A stretch of 64,000 nt of DNA, from positions 682,001 to 746,000 of the forward strand of contig QEYB01000766.1 of NCBI GenBank assembly GCA_017562135.1, given 5' to 3'. The DNA is from Dipylidium caninum. Taxonomy: Eukaryota; Platyhelminthes; Cestoda; Cyclophyllidea; Dipylidiidae. The translations under genes were made by a program, and so were the position numbers. This document shows positions 47,888-59,780 of the stretch, piece after piece (position 1 is the stretch's first letter; each line of letters begins with the position of its first letter). The notes beneath the pieces were generated by a model. That model was not told the origin of the DNA. It saw only the letters and a program-made list of their open reading frames with translations, and did no database searches.

Positions 47888-48008
47888 TCCAAGGTCGTGT
47901 TAGCACCAAGAGGCCATAGTGAAGAACGTCGGGAGCCTATCCTGCGCACGGAACTGGCTACTCGAATAAGACTTGATGCGCCTCTCCATGGCGTGAGGCT
48001 GCAGTTAG

Positions 48009-48067
48009 CCAATCAGCAACGCCCTGCGGCCCCGCCTGCCCCCGATTGGCGCTCTCCTGGAACCAAT
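48009..48067 (-). promoter_or_regulatory. Triple CCAAT-box promoter of the LRR-Ig gene
   Basis: CCAAT at 48009-48013 and 48063-48067 and the inverse ATTGG at 48045-48049 lie 122-180 bp upstream of the LRR-Ig start codon, with a GC-box-like CCCCGCCTGCCCCC between them. NF-Y binds CCAAT in either orientation. No TATA box is seen. Confidence 0.55.
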
Positions 48068-51000
48068 CACTTCAATCTCCTTTGCATTCCTATGGCATTG
48101 GGGTAAAATATCCCCTTCCTCAGATATGTTTCCAAAAACTCCTTTCCTTATCAAGCACAAACAAGAGCGTTTTTGTGATCCATACTCCCATCTGTTTGGA
48201 AGCAGAAATCCTCATGATTGAGTTTGATTTCTAGGTAAAATATGACGGGCGAGGGAGAGAATGATGGGAATCGAAACCGCACTGTGAGATGAATACAAAA
48301 TAAATTTCAAGAGTTTACCCTTACCTGACACGCCAAGTTATTCATGAGATGAGATGGTGGTTCCATGTCAAAATGTAAGTCTAACGTTCTAGTCAATTCC
48401 AATACACCTTAATCACATAAACACCCGCAAAGTATGCGTAAATAACAACTAAATTTTGAGAACACTGAGGTTTCAGTGCCAAATCCTTTTCCATTCTGAT
48501 ATACTTATCGGAGTAAATTCTATCTTTATGATCAACTTAAGAGTGGCCCGAATGCAAAAAGCATATTTAAAAAAATGTTATTTCAAACACCGTAGAGAAA
48601 CGGTTTGGCCCATTTCGGGCACCCTTAGTTCATGAGAACATGAAAGTCTTCATCAGTTAATAGCCTTCCAACTCGAAAAGAGGCCACAGCTTCTGGGTGG
48701 AACTGTGAAAATTCTATGCCCTTTTGAACGACTCATTGCAATTCTTCCTAATGGGTGCATAATTGTTTAAGGAAACCCTTGTTCCCGAGGCGAGGAAAGA
48801 CTCCTTCTCTATTTAGATGGGCCGAACACAAATGATGGTGGTAATTATGCAAGCTGCTTGACAAGCCAGAGTGATCCTATCTCTCCTCAGCTGTTGTTCC
48901 TCTCCTCTCCTCTCTTCGCCTCTCCACCGCCGAGATGAAGATTAGCCCCACCGTTCTGCTAATCCTCATTCGGAGGCTCTAATTGCTCAAGTGTGCGGTC
49001 ATTATGAAAAAAAACCGCACTTCTCTTCGGAACAGTTACCTTCCATCGGACCAAGATCTATACGAGTTCTTCGTGGCTCGCGCTAGTCAGAAACAAAACA
49101 AAATCTTTCTACATTATCCTCCATGATCATATTGGCTTCCAAGCCGTACAGAATCTAATTATTTGTATAACATTTCATTCTTTTTATTCGAATGTAGCGG
49201 AGTGCGTTCTATTCCCTCACGGGGTCAATTCTACTAACATTTAGCCCTCCAAACGGTCTGAAGGTCCATTTACACGAAAGGAAATAAAGATTCTGTTTCT
49301 CTATTGATGCCTGAGTGAATCCTTTCCTTCCGAGTGTTCAACGGAATACCGGAAAAAAGATGCCCTCCGTCCGAATTCTCCCCTCTGGCAACCATGAATC
49401 CCCCTAAGTTAGTCAAAGTTAATGAGTTATTGAAATTCGCGACAATTTCGTTGACATGGTGTACAGGAAAACTGAAAAAACCTAACTACAAAATATGCAG
49501 ATTACGTTACGTGCATTATTTGCCACAATTATGAATTCACCTTACATAATGATCGCAATATTTATTGATAATCCTCAGCGTAGGCAAGGAAAGGACACAA
49601 ATGTCGAAATGTTTGGCGGTTGTATAAAAAGATTTCCTAACTCTTGCTCTCACTTGAGAATGTGATTACAAAATCCCCTAAATGTGTCAATGAAAGGGAA
49701 TACTCAAGAATGAAAGCGCGAGATAAGGCCAAACTGACTCATCCTTTGTTCCGCGGAAAAATAGAGGATCCACTTCTCTGCCCACTTTTATTTGCTTTCC
49801 AATTTACTAAAATTTTGCGGCATTTGCAGACCCTCGGCATTTTTGCTGCGGTTTCGAGGCTGGTCTGACGGCCACTAGCCAAATTAACGCGGCGGTGGTC
49901 GAAGTGCATTAATGTGATTAGCCAAATGCAGTCCGCCGGCGCTCACACAATATCGATTTTGCGCCGCGATGACTCATGAGGCCGCGGCCTCCGATGGGAT
50001 TATCGATTGGTTCTCCTCGCACTCATCCCCAACCGCCGTAAAACTGACCAAGCAGCAGTTGGTGAACACGAATGCTGACGCGAGTGCAACCGCCGCAGTA
50101 AGCGGTGCTGCTTGGGTGCGTTATTATCATAATTAGTAATTTTGTAGTACAAGTTGCCTTCATCTAACTATTAGTAGACACCAAAAGACTAATCTCCGCC
50201 AAACCTTAAAATAATCTAGGTTATTTTACTATAACCGATCGTTTCGTGCTATAGAGGTAAAAGGGATTTGTTTAACATTCTTATGATGCAAACACAATAT
50301 CTCATATTTAGTTAAAGAGGCAAATCAAATGGTAGAACGTAGTGGAGCAGTTTTGTCGTGATAAACTGCGTCCATTTTCAGACACGAGTTAAGAAGAAAA
50401 GAAGAAAGAATTTGGGTTGATAATTAAAATCACTACATTTGGAACAGAAAGGCTATTTATCAACGTTGCCGCAAATGCATGAAGTCGTTTCGGCTAAAGT
50501 TAGCGTGTTTGTTTAGAATGGATGCAACATATTACAGAGTTGGGAGAGAAAGTGTGTGAGAAAACCCCCATACTTTTACATTCAGCCAAAGTATACATGA
50601 ATTTCCTCCCATTAAGACTGTATTGATGTACAGATAGTTTTTTAAAAATGGCGATTATTCAAAACCTGACACACGGAAGTAGACACACTCACTCATTCGT
50701 AAACAGGCACATAAATCGTGGTGATTGGATTAGTCTACGCTAAAACGGGAATGGCGCCGCCTAGATCTTATGGACAGGGAAGACAGTAACTTGACTTCAA
50801 AATTAGTCTGTAGGAAAGAGCTAAGTACGACTTGAATGTCATTTTGCGGAGTATAAGCGTAAAGTGTTCATGTTCAAGTCTCCTCAGTTTGACTGGCGGA
50901 TAGAACGCTGGTCGGTGCAGTATGGAATGGGAGAATCCTACAAGTCAAGATTTCTGTTAGAACCACAACCTCCCTTTTAAGTATTGTTAATGAATTGCAA

Positions 51001-52644
51001 ATATTTCGAGTACACTGAAACCTCAATTTTGGATAGTGGTGGACTGAATAACTCTTGCTGTTCAGGCTAGGATCACACCGGTAGCACTCGTCGCCGTGAA
51101 CAACTTCACACTGGAAATTAGGGACTCCCTCCCGGTTAGATCGGTGACAAAAAAATTGCTCACGTTTTCTTCCAGACCATTCCCGAGGCAAAATCTACAA
51201 ACTAGTGTGGAACGTCTGCATGTATTCCCTGGGATCTGGCAAAACAATGCAGGCCTTAATGGCTAGGCGGTTGGCAAGGCCGGTTTCTCATTGGGATCGC
51301 GTGGGCTGAGTTGAGGAGTTCACCTCCATGTTATTATTGTGCCGTCCCGAGGATCACAGGGAAATAATTTAGCCTAAACAACAGTGAAGCAACCTGCGCT
51401 TCCATTGTCCAAGGCATTATGATCAGACGGTCAAATTTCGCGCAACTTCAATGCGCCTTCGGTGAGTGCCCACTTTAATAACCACTACAATTCTTTAGAG
51501 TCGTACACTTCGGAACATTTCCCCTAAGCCACTGGCCGCATCGGTCTACACGATACTGCAAAATTTTGGAACAAACGTGAGTGAGTTCCTCCACCTTACC
51601 ACGAAAACTCACGGAGTAGGCATTTTTAGGAGGCGCATATTAACAGCAACCTCTGTTTATGCAACGGTGAGTAGAACATCGGCAACCAGAAGTTGTCGGC
51701 AAGGTCAGAGAAGGACAGGAAATCAGTTCCTGGTGGTGTGACACGTTGGCAAAGCGATTGGCCGCCCTCACTAACCCCGCGTGGACGGATAACGGAAATG
51801 ATGCAGTTCCGACAGGGCAGTCGACATTGCGCGTGCCCGGGGCTGTTCTCCTCCTCCCTGATTTACTCTGGCGACTGTCCCGACAGAACGTTAAAGTGAT
51901 TTGACCATTGAAACTCGCATGATAAACAACAGGTTATGGGACGATCGACGTGGGGCAACAGTTCCTCAAGTGACTTGCAGCCAAATGAAAAGTTATTCAA
52001 TGGAATAACTTCATAAATACATTGACACTCTTTCAGACGCTGGGAGTGGTTTGTATACGCTGCCGAGGTTGGGCCTACTTTAAAGTGCGCTGAATCAACG
52101 AACTTGATGTGATCTTTTCAGGCTGAGAGGGAATTTTGGAAATGAATAACACTTTTGAGTAGTAGTGTCTGTATTAAAACGTTGAAAGTTCGGTCTCTGT
52201 GCCATCGTGTGTCCTCTCTCTTGTCACCTTCCGGTCATTAATTCAGGAAATGCATTCTTGACAGATTTGGAAGTCTATTTCACCTTCGAGGCTACGCCAC
52301 GAGAGCCCAATGCAAATGGTGAGGCTTTACGCTGCGGGTTGTGGCAGACATGCAGGAAGTAAGAACGTAGAAGCAAGTGTAGAAAGGCTGTCGAATCATC
52401 AAGCCGAGGCGAGTGGGAAAAGTTCGGACAAACAGAGTCAACCCCCAGCCCTCAGCCGTAGAAAATACCTGCACAAGTTCGAAATAGCGGCCATGACAAT
52501 GCCAAACTGACAGGAGGCAGAGGCAGAGGGGAAGGGGGGAAGGGGGGGGAGGGCAGTTAAACAGTTGTGTGCCAGGTTTAATTACCGTCCCGTCGGGTAG
52601 CAATGCGTCCCCGCATAGTAATTAGTCCGGTCATGTCAGATGGG

Positions 52645-52670
52645 CGCCCCGCCCCGCCCCGCCCCGCGCC
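52645..52670. repeat. (CCCCG)n short tandem repeat
   Basis: Four to five tandem copies of GCCCC ending in GCGCC; the minus strand is G-quadruplex prone. Confidence 0.8.
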
Positions 52671-54270
52671 GACGCGTGTGCCGTGTCGCGCCGCACGAGG
52701 CCGAGTGATCTCGGAGCCCTCGGTCAACCCTCCTTTTTCCCTCGCCCTCCCCGAGGCCACACGCATGCACATGCGTTCCGACGGATGACGGTGACCTCAG
52801 CCCTCCATAACGTTAGTTAACCCGACACTCCTCCAGCCGTGATTGCCTCCTGGTCCGTGTCTCCGCCGTGCCACTTCAATGAGGAATTGCGGGCTCCCGT
52901 CGTCCATCCGGTGCCGCTTCGCCCACAAAACGCTTTCCACCTCGTCAGTCTTATCGCCTCGGAATTCTCACTGTGCGTCTCCCCCTGTGGCCCATGTTGC
53001 AGTCCCTTCCGATCCTCGGGAAGGAGGGAGAAAACGCAGTGCTGCGCTGATGAACGCAAGTCCTACCTTTGTGCCCTTTGAAAAAAAGTACTTTTTCCGA
53101 CAGGAAGTGTCGAAAAGGCTGCATCTGGCGATGAAGAGGCGCTCTTGTCAACTAGTTTGATCCTGGGGTAAGGCCCAGAACTCCATCGGTTTTTAAGGGA
53201 CTTATGAAAAGCGTCGCCTGACATTTGAGGTCACACGTCAACTACTTACACCAAGTTGTCGGTAGTCAGTTAAGATATCTACAACCGATGCCGGCCTCTC
53301 TGCCCTGCCCTGTTCACAGACATTGAGACGAGGGGTGTAGGCGGAGAGGGAACCACATCCTCTGCCCACCGACGATTGTTGTGGGAGACGGAGGGAACGC
53401 TCGGAGGGGAGAGCGAGTGGTGCACTCTTAAATGGGGAGACGGTGTGAAAACTGCCCTGGCTCCGCTGCCGCATTGCCAACAGAGTCTCTCGGCCTCGAA
53501 GGGGCGACTGTTTTGACCATTTCACCCTGCACGAAATGACAGTGTAGGGTTAAGCCCTCCGAACGAAGGCATTTTAGGCAAAAGACAGTGAAGTCGGCCA
53601 AAGAAATATGAAAAAAAAAAGAAAGGACTGGAAAGAGAAGGCGAAATAATATGAAGAGGCCGTTTTAGCAGTGGAGGGTACTGCGAGTACAGTGAAATGA
53701 TCAGTGTGGCAGGCAACAGGACGCACCGAGATGGCGCACTGGCCGAAGGAGAGGTATTTCGGGGCTCCCTTGTCTCCGCCGCGCCTTCGCTGGCTGCAAG
53801 GGAGCAGAGGAGACGTCTTCTGGCAAGGGTTGCGGGCACCGCGAGTGGCCTACTTAATTATAATTAGCGTGCCCGATGCGTAAAAGCTCGGTTTTTTGTG
53901 CCAATAATATCGCCTTGATTTGTTTCACCCTTCGCACCTTAGAATGAAGATTTTAGTGTCAAGGAAGAATGTGTGCGGTGGGAAAAAATGCGAAGAGGGA
54001 ATGTCATTCGCCTTGTTGTAGATAGGAGGCCAGGGCGAGGGCGAGGGCGAAGGAGGAGGTACACAGCATTAATTTCTCCTCCCAAGGAAGAAGAAGGAGG
54101 AAAGATTGGAAGGGGAGTTAAATGAGCGCAGAAATACGCGGCAGCCGAGGCTGGACGAAGCGGTCACGACATACCGAGGACGAGAGTGAGGGCGACAACT
54201 GACGCACAAAGACGCGTTCCACGCGTCTAACAAGCACTCCTGTGTCCAAATGGGAGATAATTTTGGAGAT

Positions 54271-54326
54271 GGAGGCAGTGGAGGAGGAGGCGGAGGCGGA
54301 GGCGGAGGAGGAGGAGGAGACAGGAG
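54271..54326. repeat. (GGA/GGC)n triplet repeat
   Basis: Purine-rich imperfect repeat of GGAGGC and GGAGGA units. ORFs read through it in several frames are low-complexity artefacts. Confidence 0.85.
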
Positions 54327-56355
54327 AGGATTGCTTTTCTTCTTCTTGCACTGCAGCCAGTGCTTCTGAAAAAGGAACAGCTGTTCTGCGCATGTGGGGA
54401 TGGCTATTACGGACCCCATGGCCAAATGACTTGCGTGCAACTAATGATCCAAATTCTGGAGACATGAAAACCACCAATCTTAGTCTTCATGCGCCCCCAC
54501 CACCTCCCAACAGCCTCCCCTCCTCCTGCCCGCCCCCTCTGCCAGTCTCACCACCTCGCCATCGCGGGTCGTGAGACGGCGAGTGTTGGCTGCACTGGAT
54601 GCAACCAAAGCGAGCATGAGAACGTATTAAGGGGAGCATTCAATGCGAAGCGGAGCCCTTTTTGCCCCCTCCCCCCCCCTACCCGCTTGTCCCCTTGGCT
54701 GGGGGCAAGTGGGTGCGCGGCCGAGGGACAAGCCAGGGGGCCAGTGCGACCGCCTCGGCGTCTTGATCTTCGCCGTCAAAATGACACGCCGAACCACCCG
54801 CCAAATCGCGGCAATTTAGCCCGCAACTGTTGGCATCTTTAGACGGAACGCTTTAAACGAACCAAACAGCGGTGGGAGCCACCAGAATGAAGACGAAATT
54901 TGTCCCCAGGGAAGAGAATCGGGCGTAAAAATGGGAATGCAAGCAGTGGTGGGTCGAGGCATCCTCCTGCGCTTGCAGCGCCCCCCGCCGAGGCCTCGGT
55001 GGCCTGCGGAGAGTCGACATGACGGAGGCACCACTCAGTGCCCGTGCGCGTTTTGGCACGCAGTTGTGCCTCCCTCCGCATCTCACCTGTCACATTTTAT
55101 CCGCCCAGACAACGAGATTCTCCCGCCTCGTAATTGTTTTCCCACTTCCTCACCTGGCGAGTTTGCGTTCGGGATTTTTGGAAAACGAAAATGTGTTCTA
55201 CACTGCAAAAATCAAATGCCTTCATTAGTGTTTGGCAGTCGTTTTTTCTTGCTGCAGGAGGTGGAAACTACTGAATTACGGAGGAGGCGAACGACGGCGC
55301 TCCTCTGTTGCGCTCCCCTCCAACGCGGCGCGTTGTGGAGTGGCTTGGACAGGGGCCTGAAAGTCCCCTCTCCCACCGTGTCCCTCGGTGCACAATTAAG
55401 CGGCATTTGAGGTGGACATCTGAGCGGCATGGCCGGAGCGCCCTGCAAAGACAGAGCAGATGTTTCGACTTTGTAACCATTTTGTTGCCACATGCGTTGA
55501 GCCTTGTCCGTCCATTTTGTAGTGGGGAGATGGCGCGAGCGAGCGAGGTTCGTTGGCTGGGCGCAGATCCCTGATGAATGCCACGCCCACTTGTGTTCTG
55601 ACTCCACTGGGATTGTGATCGCGGGCTTCCGTGGACGCGTTGTGCGTGGACTGATCTTCCCGTCGTGAAGCAGGCTACCAGACCCGTCCGCGGTCCTCTC
55701 CATCCATCCACCTGACCTAGTGGGAGCGTAGAAATGACCGGGAACACTGCAACTGCCATCCGCTTTGGTTTAGCTGCACCTCTACCTTTTGGAGTCTGCA
55801 TTGCGGCGCACGATGCCGGCGGCGGCGAGGTTTCGCGGTGGACACAGGTGGAGCATGTTTCGCCAAAAGACGAGGCTCTCGTCGCCTTGCAACGACATTG
55901 TTCACTTTGTCGTCACACACATTTAACGCTAAGTAAACAGGGGTAAAGTTAAAAGTCGCTTTGGGCAAATTGTTGAGTAGATGTGGTCGGGGCGATATTC
56001 CACCCCGCTACATAACTTAAGGGCAGCACCTGCGTCCCCTGAGGCTCCAATCAAGCGGTTTTGCGGGAGAAGGCGCTTGTCCCCATGGAAGTCGCCAAAA
56101 CAGCTAGTCCGCTTAGCGTAAGAGGAAAATCAGCCTCTGACCGACCCAGCAGTTGGTCAACTTTTCAGGAGAAAAGAGGGGCAACACTGGACACCCGACC
56201 GTCCTCGTTCAACTGCGGACTTGAGTGCTCCCCCGAGTGGTGCGCCGTGGCCTTCCCCCGACAGGAAGCGCGGCGTGCCGTGGCCCTTCCTGTGTCAACA
56301 AATTTGCCATCCGAGGTGCGCCCCAGCGCGCTTTGATGAAGCCGCCTCGGCCGCC

Positions 56356-56395
56356 TGTCCGTCCGTCCGTCCGTCCGTCCGTCCGCCCGCCCGCC
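56356..56395. repeat. (GTCC)n microsatellite
   Basis: About seven perfect GTCC tetramers pass into CCGCCCGCC. A shorter version of the same unit occurs near 62920. Confidence 0.9.
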
Positions 56396-56629
56396 TGCGA
56401 GGCTCCTCCCAGCACGCGGCAGTCCGACCCAACGACGACGCACCGGCGGATGCTCCGCGGCCGGGGCAGCACTGCGCTCGGAGCGTTGGAATTCCTACCA
56501 AGCCTCGAATTTCACCAAGTTTGTGCTCTCCTCCCCCACTCGAGGAGATTAAACGGGCGTGGGGCTTTGGTTTGATTTCCTCTGGGAAATTATTTATATC
56601 GCCGCGGTCGACCCCCGTCTTCGCCCTGC

Positions 56630-56652
56630 GTGTGTGTGTGTGTGTGTGTGTG
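56630..56652. repeat. (GT)n microsatellite
   Basis: Eleven uninterrupted GT dinucleotides. Confidence 0.95.
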
Positions 56653-58384
56653 ATGATCTCCGAGAGGCGCTGACAGTGGTCGATTTGTGCGAGAAGGCGA
56701 AGGCGCAAGCTCCTTTTGATGAAAATTGTCCATTTTGGACAATGAGTTCAACGCCGGCCGGAATTTGAGTAGAGAAAGAAAAACAAGTGCTTTCTTGTTC
56801 CCCTCGTCCCGACCCATTTCGGCATGAGTTCCTTTGATATTTTTTTTCCAGCATGGACGCTCCGCGCCGATAAACTTCGCCGCCGGGGGAGAGTGTTCTG
56901 CGAAGTTATGCCCAGGTACATTAACGGCGTAGAGCCGCCTTGTAACTCAACAGGGGGACACAAGCCAGAACAAAAGTGCAGAAACCGCCAGCCTTATTGT
57001 GTGGCAGCATAAGTGTGAGGCGCAAAATCTGCCCTCCCGTTGCCCGCGAGGGGCACGCGATTCCCTCCGGTCCGCAGGAGCCGCCCGTAAATTCCTCCAC
57101 AGGATCACGCGAGTTTTGTGTTGAAAGTGGAGTGGAAGGGGATCGCTGGACGACTGTGTGCCAAGGTCGTGGGGGCACTGGAAGCCCGCTGATGCAAACG
57201 GCCCAGAATATCCGGGAATGGCGCGAGTTAATGGGCCCGGCCGAGCGGTTTCGTCCACGGGCCTTATCAGGACCATCATCATCTCATCGAACACCGGCAT
57301 TTACGATTTCGTCGACGCTGAGCACGACACAGCGTTGACTCCACTTAGTAGTTTGAGTCGTCTTGCCTTGGCGGCCGCAAGTGCAAAAGAAGGCCGGTGA
57401 GAGCCTGGCGCTGCGAGGCAGCCTCAGGCTTTGGAACAGGCGGACCAAAACTGAGACTGGAAATGCCTTCGACGACGTGCGGACTGTTCACGCAGGCGGT
57501 GCGGCGTGAGTTGAGTTGCCACGGAAAGGGCGCTGCGAGGCCCGGAAGTGTCGGGGCGGGTGGTTCGCGCGGGTCAGCCTCCCTCACCCGCAAGACTCGG
57601 CCAGTGGCGGCCGCTCAAATGTGGGGAAGGCGCGTCGGACTAGCCGGCGAGAGCGAGTCGCACAGGCTTGGGAGGAAAGTTTTACTCTGCTCAACTCGCC
57701 CATTACTGCAAATGCATGCTGGAAAGGAGTTTTGCTGGCTTGCGAAACGCAATCCCTTAAGGTGTAAGATGATGAGAAAACGCCAGGACAGGCAGATCGT
57801 AAAGAACATTTCTCCCTCAACGGGTATGGGGACTTTGGAGGCATTCAGAGAGGGCGAAAGCTCCGGCGGGAGTGGACGCCTCGAATACAGCAGCGCGGCC
57901 TGTTCTCGACGAGTCGTGCACGCCTCTCGGTGGATCCTCACTCCACTCGCCACTCTTTAATCTACGCCTCCACGTGTTGAACGCCTCGGAGGCGTATCGA
58001 CGCAAGTGGCGGAGCGTCCCCGGGTCCGTCACGCGGATGACTCGACAGCCCACCGACGGTCGTGGTGTGGAGAGCTTCTCAGGTACTAACGAGTGCGGAT
58101 TTCCCAGATGTCTTCCCATCCTCGTTCGTGAACCCTCTCAGCGTTAACATTTCCACAAAAATGACGCCAACTGTTTATGCCTGCGCTATGAAGAGAGGCT
58201 ATTTGTAGTCTGGCATTTCCCCGTAGGCGACTAAATTGCCCATGTTTCCCGAAAAAAGAGGAGCTCACATTGGCCAGGAACGAGGCCTCAAGTAATTTAA
58301 AGTGACATCCCAAAATACCAACGTCGAGATTCATCAGTCTTAAGAGGAGTTATAATAATTGGGCAGACAAAAGTCTCCTATATC

Positions 58385-58463
58385 CCTCCTCTCTCCTCTC
58401 TCCCTCTCTCTCTCTTTCGCTCTCGCTCTCTCCCTCTTCTTCTTCGTCGTCTTCGTCTTTTTC
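58385..58463. repeat. Long polypyrimidine CT/TTC tract
   Basis: About 80 bp of CT, CTC and TTC/GTC units, almost all pyrimidine on the + strand. A possible triplex-forming or nucleosome-excluding tract. Confidence 0.85.
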
Positions 58464-59780
58464 AATTAATAATTTCTGCATTTTTTATCACAACTCATCG
58501 GGAACAAAGTTGAAAGCGTCGTCGTCAACGCGGGGCTTTTGAGTTGACTGTCACAGTGGTGGATCCACTTCCTTCTCCCTTTTCCCCTGCCACTTCACTG
58601 ACTGGCATATTCCATTTTGTGATTTCATGGAGAAGAATGTGGGGAGACTTCACTTTATGCTTGCACAATTTCTTTCTCACAAGTTTCACTAACACTCTCC
58701 GCCATGCCGTAGTTGTAAGCGCCTCTGAACACCGGGGGGGGGGGGAGGAGCCCATTTCTCATGCTTCTATTCATGGGAATTTGGGTATTTCCACATTCTT
58801 GTTACACTTGCATTGCACTCGAATTCGTCGAGATGCCATGCAACCGGCCGAGGGCGGGGTGGAGCGCAGTGACAACCTACGAGCCGCATTCACACGGAGG
58901 AGGCATACGCCGTGGGCGTCCTCGGACGCGGAATCGCCACTTCGCGGGGGATGAACCCCGCGGGGAGACTGTGTGACAGGCGATAGACCCTTCGGCGTGG
59001 TTTGTTTCCACTAGATCCTGTCTGCATCAAAGGCAGGAGGAGACTTTCTTCGCCGCAACTGCTGGAGGGGTGAAGCGAGCGACGACGAGCAAGTGGAGTC
59101 GGGCGAGTTTGCCCACGTGGGCACCGCTGGCGGCGGGGACTCGCGCCACATGTGCGCTGGCCGGCCATCGCTCGGCCCGAGGCGGGTTGTCGCGGGACAC
59201 AGGGGCGGGTGAGGCCAGCCTCGCCCTCTTTGATGTGAGCGAGGGCGAGGGCGAGGGCGAGGCCGAGGAGGCGGCAGCAGTGGGGAACGACCCAGGAGGA
59301 GGCAGGGAGGCGGGGGAGGCGACGCGTTAGAGAGTCACCTTGCACGCCAAGGCTTTGTGAACATGCAACATTCGCATAATTTGTTTGCCATCTTTCAAGC
59401 ATTTAAATCAAACTCCCTTGTTGGACGCATTTGTCTTGTTGTCTCCACACGAAGATGAGAGTGAAATATGCGTATAGAAGAAAAAAAAGAGGCATTTATA
59501 CGAGTGCCATCTGGACGGAAGACACGAGCCACCTGGACGCACAATTTCGACTCCTTCCGGCGGTTTCTTTCCCCTCTCATTATTCCTGATGATGAGGACG
59601 AAGGGTGGGCAACCCGGCCTGCGGGGGGGGAAGAAGGAGCCGAGGCGACTGCCACTGCACTCGTCCACTCGTCCGCGTTTCGACAATTTCAAAGTGCCTC
59701 GTAATATCGATTTTATTGCTTTAAATTGATTGACTCGGCCGCCGGAAGTCGGCGGACACGCGTTCCAGTTGCCTTTTGAC

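Larger units (their letters stand above)
47888..59780. other. 12-kb non-coding region between LRR-Ig and KH-like genes
   Basis: Two outward-facing genes flank this region: LRR-Ig (-) and the KH-like protein (+). About 48.1-51.5 kb is AT-rich, the rest GC-rich. No exon with family similarity or splice support was found. ORFs in the GC-rich part (for example 55268..55801 on the minus strand) overlap others on both strands and lack motifs. The region contains microsatellites and homeodomain-like ATTA sites (near 50120 and 53853) and is a candidate for distal regulatory DNA. Confidence 0.5.

Noticed and set aside
55212..55801. Overlapping 163- and 177-codon minus-strand ORFs
   Set aside because: Both frames and the opposite strand are open at once in GC-rich DNA, a typical sign of non-coding sequence.
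56356..56395. GTCC tandem array considered as a CRISPR-like repeat
   Set aside because: It has no spacers. It is a plain tetranucleotide microsatellite in eukaryotic DNA.
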